DNA of 64,000 bases from Nocardia wallacei (lineage in GTDB: Bacteria > Actinomycetota > Actinomycetes > Mycobacteriales > Mycobacteriaceae). The DNA is taken from positions 6,882,001 through 6,946,000 of the forward strand of contig NZ_AP023396.1 of assembly GCF_014466955.1 (NCBI RefSeq), given 5' to 3'. The position numbers were made by a program, and so were the translations under genes. Below, piece after piece: positions 18,195-26,689 of this stretch (the first letter of the stretch is position 1; each line of letters opens with the position of its first letter). Below the pieces are notes generated by a model, which was not told the DNA's origin, ran no database searches, and saw only the letters and a program-made list of their open reading frames with translations.

Positions 18195-18371
18195 TTGACG
18201 GAACATATTCGAGCGGACATCGACGCGCTGAACAAAGCTGTTCTGGCACTGCGCAATCCGAGCCGGTGCTCGCCGACGCACTACAGGGCGGGAAAGATCT
18301 CCGGTACGCGTACCAAGCCTGGCAAGGCCGATGGCCGGTCTGTCATCATCGTAGGACCGCGGCCGGTCTGA
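18195..18371 (+). pseudogene. Possible frameshifted remnant of a small T7SS-type protein
   Basis: From TTG 18195, behind GAAGGGCGACGAG, a helical protein can be read (TEHIRADIDALNKAVLALRN), after which the frame loses character. The next frame, from about 18257, reads SEPVLADALQGGKDLRYAY, then QAWQG. Joining the two by a one-base shift near 18255 gives a plausible helical T7SS-type protein ahead of the two genes that follow. Alternatively this is a real short ORF or non-coding DNA. Confidence 0.3.
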
Positions 18372-18413
18372 GCGGCCGGTTCTCGGTGGATCGAATCGGG
18401 AGAGGGAGGGGCC

Positions 18414-18725
18414 GTGCTGATCGACCCGCAGTCCGTATTGAATATGGCGAAAGCGCTGGAGCCAGCCACCGATGCGACGCAGAACCACGCGACGCAGATC
18501 GCCGACGTCGGTTTCGACGCGACGCACGCCGGTCAGGACTACCAGTCCGAAGGGCAGAAGCTCGCCGCGGGCGTCGACAACATCGTCGGAATGCTGCAGT
18601 CGTGGTCCCAGGCATCCGGTGCCACGGTGGAGGCGATGCGTCAAGCGGTGACGGCAATCCAGGCGCAGGAGCAGCAGAACACCGACGGGCTCGGTCAGGC
18701 ACCCGAGGGTTCGGCTACTGCATGA
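18414..18725 (+). CDS. Small T7SS-type secretion-associated protein
   Basis: 103 residues, starting MLIDPQSVLNMAKALEPATD from GTG 18414. All-helical, with the N-terminal pattern typical of EspC/DUF2580-type ESX-associated proteins and a DYQSEGQKLAAGVDN segment in the second half. No Sec signal peptide. Its stop overlaps the next start in an ATGA, so the two are translated as a pair, as T7SS partner substrates usually are. No ESX core genes (eccB, eccC, eccD, mycP) are in the window. Confidence 0.75.
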   Translation: MLIDPQSVLNMAKALEPATDATQNHATQIADVGFDATHAGQDYQSEGQKLAAGVDNIVGMLQSWSQASGATVEAMRQAVTAIQAQEQQNTDGLGQAPEGSATA

Positions 18726-20578
18726 GCAACCCGCAGCAGTACCAGCAGGCCTACGAGAGTGGATTGGCGTCGACCCGGTCTGCGCTCGAACGCTTTCTCA
18801 AGGAAGACGGCACGAACGTCTTCGACAAGAAGATTTGGAGCGACAAGACAAAGGCCACCGGCCAGGACGTCAACAGCCTCCTGGACACCGGGGCACCGGG
18901 CCTGCAATGGTTCGAACGAGCGCTGATCCGATATCACCGGTGCGGGGATGTGGGTCTGGAAGGATTCGGCGAGTTCGCGATCCCCCCGCTGGACATGGGC
19001 GAGGGAAATATCGCCGCTGAGACAATCAAAACCAGGGCCGAGCCCATGGAGGAGATTCGGCGGCTGGAGTTCAGATGGTACGACCAGCAGCGGAGCATGA
19101 ACCTCACCAGTCTGCGTGCCCTGTCGGCCCAGCTCCAGGCGGCATCGACCGGGACCGGTACACAAACCTCCACAGCGGACATCACACGGCAGCTGAACGG
19201 AGTTGCCCAAGCGGTTCCGGAGCACTGGCAGGGTCAATCCGGCAGTGCCACACAGGATCATCTGGCGGGTTTCCATGCCCACGCCGATCAGCAGTCGCAA
19301 TATCTGCAAGCGGTGACGGCCGCATTGAGCGGCCTTCCGGAAGTGTTACTCCAGATCGTGAGCGACAAGGCGAATTTCATCGCCGGGTTCGACAGTGAGC
19401 AGCTACCGGTCGCTGGGCATGCGATGCGGCTCGGTGACGAGGATCCCGTCAGCACGATCATCACTGTGGCGGCGAGACAAGGGACGGCCCATTCCCTGCG
19501 GGCCGATCGGGAGGTGGCGGAAAGTCAGTTCCACCTCGGTATCTATGCGAACGAAGCCGGTGCCGACGACGCGGTCACCGATGCGTGCAAGAAATGGCTG
19601 ACCGATCATTTCCGGCCGGCAGTCCAGGAGGCGTTCAAGGCCTTCGTCCACCAGTGCGCGCTCGCCGACTATTACATCCGTCAGGCGTACAAGCCGGTAA
19701 TCACCCTGCTCGATAGTCACGACACCACGCCGTTTCCCACTCCCGGCCAACCCGGCCCGTCCACACCCGGCCCGTCCACACCGGGCCCGTCCACACCGGG
19801 ACCCTCAACCCCGGGCCCGTCCACTCCCGGCCCCTCCACTACCGATCCGAGCACTACGCCCGACCCGACGACACCGACGTCAGCCACACCTGACCTCAGT
19901 TCGGTGATATCCGGTCTGGGCCAGCTCTCGGGCGTCGTCCAGTCCCTGGGAGACCTTGCCACGCAAGGGATCAGCTCCCTGTCCGGTGTCGTTCAGCAGG
20001 GTGTCGATGGCGTACTCGCACTACAGGATGTCGCACAACAGGTTCCGAGCGATCCGGCGGCCGACGACCCGACTGCGGGACCGCATCAGTCCGCAGAGTT
20101 CGATCTGGCCGGTAAGCACCTGAAGTTCGAGATGGGCCCGAACGGTGAACTGCAGGTGGTCACGACCGACGGCGACGGCCAGCACGCGACGTACGAGCTG
20201 AGGTTGGACGAGCAGGGCAGACCGATCATCGCCGTCGATGACCGATCTCCGGACGCGCCGACGGGTGAGTCCCCCGCACAGGGCGACCAGCCGCCCGGCG
20301 GTCGGCACGGCGACGGGCAGACGGCCGACCAACCGCCGCAGGGTCTGCGACCACCGCAGCACCCGAGCCCAGGGCCGCAGCACACCGGTGACCAACCACC
20401 GAAAGCCACCGGGGAACAGAACGCCCAGCATTCTCCGCCGCCCGCGCAGGAGCCTCCGCCGCCGACAATGGCGCCACCCAGTTATCGCCCCGTGGGCAAT
20501 CAGAGCGGGCCACCGGTCACGGCACCCGCCCAGCCGATCGACAGTGGCGCGGAGTTGTCGGAAGCGGGCCCACTGTGA
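18722..20578 (+). CDS. Large T7SS-type putative effector with WxG domain, PGPST repeats and Pro-rich tail
   Basis: 618 residues. Residues 1-330 are helical and contain a WXG-like turn (VPEHWQGQSGSATQDHL, about 163-179) followed by a second long helix. A linker near 345-375 is built of six PGPST/TPGPS pentapeptide repeats (15-bp DNA repeats, about 19754-19845). Then come hydrophobic-helical segments (DLSSVISGLGQLSGVVQSLG), a small beta-rich module near 455-505, and a 110-residue Pro/Gln tail. No enzymatic motif was recognised. ATGA-coupled to the small partner upstream. Function unknown; secretion by an ESX system is inferred from architecture. Confidence 0.75.
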   Translation: MSNPQQYQQAYESGLASTRSALERFLKEDGTNVFDKKIWSDKTKATGQDVNSLLDTGAPGLQWFERALIRYHRCGDVGLEGFGEFAIPPLDMGEGNIAAETIKTRAEPMEEIRRLEFRWYDQQRSMNLTSLRALSAQLQAASTGTGTQTSTADITRQLNGVAQAVPEHWQGQSGSATQDHLAGFHAHADQQSQYLQAVTAALSGLPEVLLQIVSDKANFIAGFDSEQLPVAGHAMRLGDEDPVSTIITVAARQGTAHSLRADREVAESQFHLGIYANEAGADDAVTDACKKWLTDHFRPAVQEAFKAFVHQCALADYYIRQAYKPVITLLDSHDTTPFPTPGQPGPSTPGPSTPGPSTPGPSTPGPSTPGPSTTDPSTTPDPTTPTSATPDLSSVISGLGQLSGVVQSLGDLATQGISSLSGVVQQGVDGVLALQDVAQQVPSDPAADDPTAGPHQSAEFDLAGKHLKFEMGPNGELQVVTTDGDGQHATYELRLDEQGRPIIAVDDRSPDAPTGESPAQGDQPPGGRHGDGQTADQPPQGLRPPQHPSPGPQHTGDQPPKATGEQNAQHSPPPAQEPPPPTMAPPSYRPVGNQSGPPVTAPAQPIDSGAELSEAGPL

Positions 20579-20649
20579 ACAGCCCCGAGACAAGGCGATG
20601 CCTGATGGCTCGCCCCCCGGCAGCCGTCGACCGAAATAGGTGACCAGTA

Positions 20650-21021
20650 ATGGACTACCAGGCCGAGATGGACCGCATCCTCGCCGAGTACAGGACAGCG
20701 GCCCGCAGTGTGCAGAGCGAATTCTTCGAGGCCGATGAGCGGACCACTCGAGGTGGCGCAGCGGTCTTCGACGAGCTTCGGCAGGAGTTGAATCAGCCGG
20801 AGCCGCAAGCGGAAACGCCGGAGGAAGCGGCAGCACGCGAAGCGCGGGAGGAACGCGATCGGCTGCTACGCGACGCCGCCGAGCGAGCACGAGCCGCGGC
20901 TGCCGAGCGGACGCGGCAATCCCAGCCCGGCCGCAACGCGTATGTGCTGCCGTCCGACTGGACCGATGAGGACGAAGCCCGGATGGAGGGCTATGGCCCA
21001 CCGGACTCCTGGCTGCGCTAG
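20650..21021 (+). CDS. Small charged coiled-coil protein in the T7SS-type operon
   Basis: 123 residues. Starts MDYQAEMDRILAEYRTAAR; the middle (about 55-95) is a strongly charged Ala/Glu/Arg helix (REAREERDRLLRDAAER), and the C-terminus ends in GYGPPDSWLR. 71 bp after the large effector and in the same direction, so probably co-transcribed. Not recognised; it could be a dedicated chaperone or a third secreted component. Confidence 0.65.
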   Translation: MDYQAEMDRILAEYRTAARSVQSEFFEADERTTRGGAAVFDELRQELNQPEPQAETPEEAAAREAREERDRLLRDAAERARAAAAERTRQSQPGRNAYVLPSDWTDEDEARMEGYGPPDSWLR

Positions 21022-21063
21022 GTCCCCCGGCGAGGGGCACAGCGAACCGAGCGGCAGCGCTCC

Positions 21064-21372
21064 CTACTTGCCCAACTCACCCTTGTCTGTACGGACCCAC
21101 TCGCTCGTTCCGTCCGGACGCTGGTGGAATTCCCAAGCCGCGTAGGCGCCGTCACGGTCTATTGCCTTGACGTGGTCGGCGACGCCGTCGTGGTCCATGT
21201 CGGTCCAGATGTCGGTGCCGTTGGCGGTTTGGACCGATTCGGTGTCGGGTATGCCGTCGGCGTCGATGTCCTGGGTGGGGTGGTGGAGTTCGACGGGCCC
21301 GAGACCGCCGAGATCGGAGTGCGCATCGACGTCCGGCAGGTGCAGACCCGGCAGATCGTCCGATGTCATCAT
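21064..21372 (-). CDS. Small protein with calcium-binding-like DxDxDG repeats
   Basis: 102 residues from ATG 21372, preceded by GAGGAG. Two DxDxDG loops are visible, DIDADGIPD and DMDHDGVADH, with a third partial one, AIDRDG, the pattern of EF-hand/thrombospondin-type-3 calcium loops. The C-terminus has EFHQRPDGTSEWVRTDKG. No signal peptide. It converges on the T7SS-type operon with only 42 bp between stops. Proteins of this kind accompany actinobacterial secretion loci, so it may be an exported or surface-exposed partner (inference). Confidence 0.7.
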   Translation of the reverse strand: MMTSDDLPGLHLPDVDAHSDLGGLGPVELHHPTQDIDADGIPDTESVQTANGTDIWTDMDHDGVADHVKAIDRDGAYAAWEFHQRPDGTSEWVRTDKGELGK

Positions 21373-21444
21373 GTGCGGCTCCTCGAGGACGTGCGGCGGA
21401 TGTCGCTCCATCCTGACATCTGCCGGGCCCCTCGCGCAGCCCGC

Positions 21445-21487
21445 TGTGGATAACTGTGGCCGCGCCGCACCCGCTCCCTGTGGATAA
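21445..21487 (-). promoter_or_regulatory. Pair of perfect DnaA-box sequences
   Basis: TTATCCACA occurs twice on the minus strand, at 21445-21453 and 21479-21487, 34 bp apart (about three helical turns) and in the same orientation. Each is embedded in CTGTGGATAACTGTG on the plus strand. No AT-rich unwinding region or dnaA/dnaN genes are here, so it is not an origin; it could be a DnaA titration or regulatory site. Confidence 0.5.
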
Positions 21488-21497
21488 CTGTGCGCGG

Positions 21498-21689
21498 TCA
21501 GACCTTCGGGATGACCAGCCACAGGATGATGTAGAGGATGAACTGCGGCCCGGGCAGCAGGCACGACAGCACGAACAGCAGGCGCACCACGGTGGCGTTC
21601 CAGCCGAAGTATTCGGCGAGGCCGCCGCAGACGCCGCCGATCCACTTGTTGCTGCGGGACCGGGTGAGGCGGCGGGTGGGGGCGGTCAT
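21498..21689 (-). CDS. PspC-domain small membrane protein
   Basis: 63 residues from ATG 21689 with AAGGAGAACCGAC upstream. Basic N-terminus, NKWIGGVCGGLAEYFGW (the PspC signature) and a hydrophobic C-terminal segment (LLFVLSCLLPGPQFILYIIL). Stand-alone PspC proteins are associated with membrane-stress sensing. Longer in-frame extensions upstream are not supported. Confidence 0.9.
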   Translation of the reverse strand: MTAPTRRLTRSRSNKWIGGVCGGLAEYFGWNATVVRLLFVLSCLLPGPQFILYIILWLVIPKV

Positions 21690-21884
21690 GTCGGTTCTCC
21701 TTCTCTCGTTCGCTACGTCTCCACTCTGCGCCGACCCGGGCCCTGTGGCATCGGGCGCCGGACCTATCCGCACCCTGATTTTTCCCGGGCCGGACTCAGG
21801 GTCCGACCCGGAGCACGGCAGACTCTTCGGGGTGAGCGAACCGAATCCCCGATGCGCGCGGCCCCGGTGCACCGAGGCACGGCC

Positions 21885-23546
21885 GTGAGCGCCACCCTGC
21901 ACGCCCGCGGCCTGGCGGCCGGTCACGGCGAGCGCACGCTGTTCAGCGACCTCGATCTGGTTCTCGCGCCGGGCGATGTGATCGGTCTGGTCGGAGTCAA
22001 CGGCGCGGGCAAGTCGACGCTGTTGCGGATGCTGTCCGAACGCAGCGCACCGACCGGCGAGATCACGCTGAGCCCACCGGACGCGACGGTCGGCTATCTC
22101 GCTCAGGAGCCCGAGCGCGTGCCGGGTGAGTCGGTCCTGGGCTTCCTGACCCGTCGCACGGGAGTGGCTGCGGCGCAACAGGTTATGGACGCCGCTGCGG
22201 AACAGCTCGCCGATCCGGACACGCCCGGCGACGAGTACACCCCCGCGCTGGAGCGCTGGCTGGCGCTCGGCGGCGCCGACCTGGAACAGCGCGCCGAGGA
22301 GACCGCGGCCGACCTGGGCCTGATCGACAGCCTCCCCGACGGCCTCGACACCCTCATGACGGCATTGTCGGGCGGCCAGGCCGCGCGCGCCGGACTGGCC
22401 TCGGTGCTGTTGTCCCGCTTCGACATCCTGCTACTCGACGAGCCCACCAACGACCTGGACCTCGACGGGCTGGACCGGTTGGAGCGCTTCGTCACCGGCG
22501 TGCGGGTGCCGCTGGTGGTGATCAGCCACGACCGAGAGTTCTTGGCGCGCACCGTGAACCGGATCGTCGAACTGGATCTCGCGCAGCAGCAGGTGGGCGT
22601 CTACGACGGCGGCTACGAGGCGTACCTGGCCGAACGCGAGATCGCCCGCCGGCACGCCCGCGAGGCGTACGAGGAATACGCCGACACCAAGGCCGCCTTG
22701 GAGACACGAGCGGTGACGCAGCGCAACTGGATGGAACACGGCGTGCGCAATGCCCGCCGCAAGGCGCGCGACCCACGAAAAGTGGACTCCGACAAGGCCG
22801 GTCGCAAGATGCGCGCGGAATCCACCGAGAAGCAGGCCTCGAAGGTACGCCAGACGCTGCGCCGGATCGAGCGACTGGACACGGTCGAGGAGCCGCGCAA
22901 GGAGTGGGAGCTGCGGATGTCGATCGCCGCGGCGCCGCGCAGCGGGACGGTGGTCGCCACGGTGTCCGGCGCCACGGTGACCCGGGGCGATTTCACGCTG
23001 GGACCGGTGACGGCACAGGTGGACTGGGGCGACCGGATCGTGCTGACCGGCGCCAACGGGTCGGGCAAGTCGACGCTGCTGGCGTTGCTGCTGGGCCGGA
23101 TCCGGCCCGACGAAGGTTCGGCGTCGCTGGGTTCGGGTGTCGCCGTGGGGGAGGTGGATCAGACTCGTGGCCTGTTCCGCGGAAACGCCACGCTGGCAGA
23201 TACTTTCGGTGCCGAGGTGCCCGACTGGACCGACGCCGACATCCGCACCCTGCTCGCGAAGTTCGGCCTGCGCGGACCACATGTGGTGCGCGCCAACGAC
23301 ACGCTGTCCCCCGGGGAACGCACCCGCGCCGCCCTCGCCCTGCTGCAAGCGCGCGGCGTGAACCTGCTCGTGCTCGACGAGCCCACCAACCACCTCGACC
23401 TGCCCGCGATCGAGCAGCTGGAGCAGGCCGTCGAATCCTTCACGGGCACACTGCTATTGGTCACCCACGACCGCCGGATGCTCGACAGTGTCCGCGCCAC
23501 CCGCCGGTGGCGCATGAACCGCGGCCTACTCACAGAGGACCGCTGA
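21885..23546 (+). CDS. ABC-F family ATPase (two nucleotide-binding domains, no membrane domain)
   Basis: 553 residues from GTG 21885; an ATG 33 bp upstream would add 11 residues without family similarity. Two ABC cassettes: Walker A GVNGAGKST and GANGSGKST, signatures SGGQAARAGL and SPGERTRAAL, Walker B LLLDEPTND and LVLDEPTNH, joined by the charged linker (about 245-330, rich in Arg and Lys) typical of ABC-F proteins that act on the ribosome. The branch resembles mycobacterial Rv1473-type proteins; whether it gives antibiotic tolerance or rescues stalled ribosomes is not decided by sequence. Confidence 0.92.
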   Translation: MSATLHARGLAAGHGERTLFSDLDLVLAPGDVIGLVGVNGAGKSTLLRMLSERSAPTGEITLSPPDATVGYLAQEPERVPGESVLGFLTRRTGVAAAQQVMDAAAEQLADPDTPGDEYTPALERWLALGGADLEQRAEETAADLGLIDSLPDGLDTLMTALSGGQAARAGLASVLLSRFDILLLDEPTNDLDLDGLDRLERFVTGVRVPLVVISHDREFLARTVNRIVELDLAQQQVGVYDGGYEAYLAEREIARRHAREAYEEYADTKAALETRAVTQRNWMEHGVRNARRKARDPRKVDSDKAGRKMRAESTEKQASKVRQTLRRIERLDTVEEPRKEWELRMSIAAAPRSGTVVATVSGATVTRGDFTLGPVTAQVDWGDRIVLTGANGSGKSTLLALLLGRIRPDEGSASLGSGVAVGEVDQTRGLFRGNATLADTFGAEVPDWTDADIRTLLAKFGLRGPHVVRANDTLSPGERTRAALALLQARGVNLLVLDEPTNHLDLPAIEQLEQAVESFTGTLLLVTHDRRMLDSVRATRRWRMNRGLLTEDR

Positions 23547-23629
23547 CCGAACCGTACGCCTGAACCACGGCTCACCGCGTCCGGAGCAATGCACCGCGGC
23601 CTCGGCGCGGCGCACCGGCACAGGGCGGC

Positions 23630-24313
23630 TTACCCAGTTCCGGCGCACTTGCTGGATTCCTCTGCGCCTGGGTTCGGCCGTGGGGTGGGAGGCTTGTGCC
23701 ACAGCAGGAGATAACGCCAGAACAGGACTCGGCGTACTCTCGCGCCGGGCAGTGCCGACCGTGCTGTGCGCCGTGCCTCGCGGGTGGTCAGGGGCGGGTT
23801 CGATACGACCGGCATCGCGGGGTCGTCGGCGGCGGCGAACCAGCGTTCGCCGGTGAGTTTGCGCAGTGCGAAGAACACCACCGCCAGCACACGGTGACCG
23901 AGGGCCGCCGCGATCTCGAGCGGCAGTTCGCGTGGGTCGAATCGGGGTAGCACCACCGCGGCCAGGACGCCGCCGGGTCGCAGGGCGCGGGCCAGGACGG
24001 GCAGCGCGTCCTCGAGCGGCAGGTGATGCAGCGCCGTCACCGACACGATCGCGTCGTACCCCGCGTCCGGCAGGTCCCGTTCGAGCACGTCGTCGAGGAG
24101 GCAGGTGACATTCCCGGGCACTGTCGCTCGCGCGCGGTCGATCATCTCCGGGGAACGGTCCAGGGCGTCGACATGGTCGGCTCGCTCGGCGAGTTCCGCC
24201 GCGAACTCCCCCGCCCCACACCCCACATCCAAGACACGATGGCACGGTCGTGGCAGCTGTCGAATGAGCAACCGGTGATAGAAAGCGTTGTGGCTCCAGG
24301 CGAATGCGCTCAC
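23630..24313 (-). CDS. Class I SAM-dependent methyltransferase
   Basis: 227 residues. SAM motif VLDVGCGAGEFAAELAE near residues 27-43, acidic loop DALDRSPEM, and motif VTALHHLPLEDAL. The C-terminal part (residues 160-227) is basic and Pro-rich, with LFWRYLLLWHKPP. Substrate unknown. It converges on the ABC-F gene with 83 featureless bases between. Confidence 0.88.
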   Translation of the reverse strand: MSAFAWSHNAFYHRLLIRQLPRPCHRVLDVGCGAGEFAAELAERADHVDALDRSPEMIDRARATVPGNVTCLLDDVLERDLPDAGYDAIVSVTALHHLPLEDALPVLARALRPGGVLAAVVLPRFDPRELPLEIAAALGHRVLAVVFFALRKLTGERWFAAADDPAMPVVSNPPLTTREARRTARSALPGARVRRVLFWRYLLLWHKPPTPRPNPGAEESSKCAGTG

Positions 24314-24396
24314 CCACCCCAGAATGCCAGCCCGACCCGGCCTGCGTGACGAGACAGCCCGTCACGATCGAACCCGTGACGCGACCGGACCGATAC

Positions 24397-25374
24397 TCAC
24401 CCCGCGTGGATAGCGCTGATCAAGGTCCGGTTGGCGACGGTTTTGGTGATGACCGTCTGGGTGAACGACTGTGGTGGGTCGTCGGGGGTCTGCTGGGTCA
24501 GGCGGACTTCCCACTGGCCCTCCTCGCCCGCCCGGGTGATCTGCACGCAGTAGCGGGTGCCGACGGGTACCTGGTTGATGCCGCGCTGGATCTGTTCGGC
24601 CGCGGGCACAGTCGCGTCGTCGGCGACGACGGCGCGGGCCGCGAAGCCGGAACGCTGCACGTAATAGGCGCGTTCGAAGGCGAGGATGGCGTCGGGGCCG
24701 TTGCCGGTGCCGCCCGGATCGGTGCCGGACACCACATCGGCGGTTCGCCGCTGCTCACAGCCGTCAGCGGCGAATGTCGCGGGCTGGCCGGTGGAGGGAA
24801 CGGGCGCGGCCGGGGCGGCGGCCGGACGGGTCGGCACGGCCTGCGCGGCGGCGGTGGTCCGAGCGTCCGTGGTCGGTGTCCGGTCCCGGGCGGTGTGGAT
24901 GACCGTCAGGACGATCGACACCACGACGATGCCAAGCCCCAGCATGATCAGCGCGGCGACCACCTTGTCGCGGCGGCGATTGTCCGCCTGCCGCCGCCGC
25001 GGATGCCGCAGCCGCGGGCCGGGATTGCCGCCCGACCGATCGATGAGCGCCGGAATCAGCGCGGGCCGGTCCTCCTCGACGGGCTCGTCGCCCCACGACT
25101 CGGACGGCTGGGACGGCGTCACCACCACGCTCGATTCGCGTTGCGGCGGCGCGGAATCCAGCCACTGTTCCCACTCACCGGACTGGTAGGAAGGACCGCC
25201 GGTCATGGGTAGCGCCTCGGGGACGTCGGGTGGCGGCGGCCGGCGACGCCGCGCGCCACGACGCCCGGGACGGCGTCGCTTCGGCCGGCGGGCCGGCATT
25301 CGCACCATCGGCAGCCCCAGCTCGAACGGGTTGCCGTCGTCCGGGTGCGGTGCGCCGGGATCAGATCGTGTCAT
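24397..25374 (-). CDS. Single-pass membrane protein with Arg-rich cytoplasmic region, T7SS-cluster-associated
   Basis: 325 residues. A basic N-terminal region (RRPKRRRPGRRGARRRR near 30-46), a Pro/Ser-rich acidic stretch, one membrane helix (VVAALIMLGLGIVVVSIVLTVI, about 138-159), then an Ala/Pro-rich linker and an extracytoplasmic domain of about 120 residues with two Cys (ADGCEQRR and TRYCVQITR) that may form a disulfide. It overlaps the preceding gene by 14 nt and is the last of a three-gene operon. Function unknown. Confidence 0.75.
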   Translation of the reverse strand: MTRSDPGAPHPDDGNPFELGLPMVRMPARRPKRRRPGRRGARRRRPPPPDVPEALPMTGGPSYQSGEWEQWLDSAPPQRESSVVVTPSQPSESWGDEPVEEDRPALIPALIDRSGGNPGPRLRHPRRRQADNRRRDKVVAALIMLGLGIVVVSIVLTVIHTARDRTPTTDARTTAAAQAVPTRPAAAPAAPVPSTGQPATFAADGCEQRRTADVVSGTDPGGTGNGPDAILAFERAYYVQRSGFAARAVVADDATVPAAEQIQRGINQVPVGTRYCVQITRAGEEGQWEVRLTQQTPDDPPQSFTQTVITKTVANRTLISAIHAG

Positions 25375-26689
25375 CGCCGAAGTCGCCGATAACGGCCGCC
25401 GGGACCGTCTCCTCGATGCGCGCCGGAACGGTCACCCCCAGCTGGCCCTCACCGCGCGGCTTGTGGTCCTGATCGCCGGACGCGGGCGGCGGCAGCGCGA
25501 GGCCGCCGGTAGCGCCGGGAACATGTTCGGGCGCGGCCGGTTTCGGCGCGGGGGCCGACGCCTGCGGAACCGGGTCGCTCGGCGGAATGACCGGAGACGG
25601 CATCGGAGCGGGTTTGGGCGCGGGCTTCTCCGGCGCGGCGGGAGCGGCCGGGGCATGCTGCGACGGCGGGATGACAGCGCCGCCCGGCGCGGCCCCCGAG
25701 TGCGTCGACTGTCCCGAATTCCCGGTGCCGCCGCCGAAGTCGAACAATTTGCTCGACCCGCTGCCGCCGCTCGAGGTGCCGTCGGCGGCGTCGGGGTTGA
25801 TGGCCTCGGTGATCGCCTTGTCGACCGACGCCGCGACGGTGTCCATGGCGTGCGTGCCGACCTCCGCGATCTTGTCGATCAGGTGCGTGCCGATATCGAC
25901 ACCGGCGTTGATCGCCGTGGTGCCGATCTGCACGCCCGCGGAAATGAGCTGCTGCTGCAACTGCAGCTGCGCGGCGAGCGCCGGATCCATCGGCTGCCCC
26001 GGCACCTGGCCGGGCACGGTCGAGTACTGCGCGGGCGTCGAGGGCTGGCCGGGCGCCGACCAGCCCTGCGCCTGGGTGCCGTAGTTCTGCGTCATCCCGG
26101 CGGGCGCGCTCACCGTGAGCGGGCCCATCTCGTCCAGGCGGCGGCTGTGGTCGGCCATCTCGGTGCGGGCCGCGGTGACCGTGCCGATGGCCTCGCGCAG
26201 CGCCTGCGTGGCTCGGGTGATCACGGCATCGGTGTCGGGGGCCGAGTTGGCATTGTCGAGTATGACGCGGGCATCGCGGCGGAAGTCGTCGATGATCGCG
26301 TCGACCTTCTTGGCCGCGCGGGAACTCGTGGACTGCGCGTCGGACAGCACTGCCAGATAGGCCGGGCCGCGGTCGGAGATGTCACCGATCTCGGTCTGGG
26401 TGGTGCGCAGTGCCGGGACCGCGGCGTCGGAGGTCCGGCCGACCATGCTGGACTCGATGGCGTGCAGGCCGTCGCGGTGCGGCGTTTCGGTCTCGGCGGC
26501 CTGGGCGGAGGCGTTGGACAGCGCGGCGGCGATCGTCGCGTCGGGGACGGGGGCGCCGGTGCCGAGCGAAGCCCGCAGGGCCAGCAGCGGTTCCACCAGA
26601 CGCGCGATGATCGGCGGGTCGCCGGACGGGCCGGGCGTGGACGCGGGAGCCGCGGCGGACTCCGTCGGCCGGTTCCGCAGGCGCCTCAT
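25361..26689 (-). CDS. Ala/Pro-rich T7SS-associated putative substrate
   Basis: 442 residues from ATG 26689. Residues 1-200 are helical (PPIIARLVEPLLALRASLG and later segments), 220-310 contain Gln/Pro-rich and amphipathic parts, and 310-440 are Pro/Ala/Ser-rich and disordered. The start overlaps the small upstream gene (ATGA). The pair just downstream of glmM matches, by position and size, Rv3440c-Rv3439c of Mtb (from memory). No catalytic motif seen. Confidence 0.75.
   Translation of the reverse strand: MRRLRNRPTESAAAPASTPGPSGDPPIIARLVEPLLALRASLGTGAPVPDATIAAALSNASAQAAETETPHRDGLHAIESSMVGRTSDAAVPALRTTQTEIGDISDRGPAYLAVLSDAQSTSSRAAKKVDAIIDDFRRDARVILDNANSAPDTDAVITRATQALREAIGTVTAARTEMADHSRRLDEMGPLTVSAPAGMTQNYGTQAQGWSAPGQPSTPAQYSTVPGQVPGQPMDPALAAQLQLQQQLISAGVQIGTTAINAGVDIGTHLIDKIAEVGTHAMDTVAASVDKAITEAINPDAADGTSSGGSGSSKLFDFGGGTGNSGQSTHSGAAPGGAVIPPSQHAPAAPAAPEKPAPKPAPMPSPVIPPSDPVPQASAPAPKPAAPEHVPGATGGLALPPPASGDQDHKPRGEGQLGVTVPARIEETVPAAVIGDFGDDTI

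Noticed and set aside
19754..19845. Non-coding tandem repeat
   Set aside because: The 15-bp units are in frame inside the effector gene and encode PGPST pentapeptides, so they are part of the protein.
18722..20578. PPE or polymorphic-toxin protein
   Set aside because: No Pro-Pro-Glu N-terminus, no LXG domain and no recognisable nuclease, ADP-ribosyltransferase or NADase motif.
21445..21487. Replication origin
   Set aside because: Only two DnaA boxes, no AT-rich unwinding element and no dnaA, dnaN or gyrase genes nearby.
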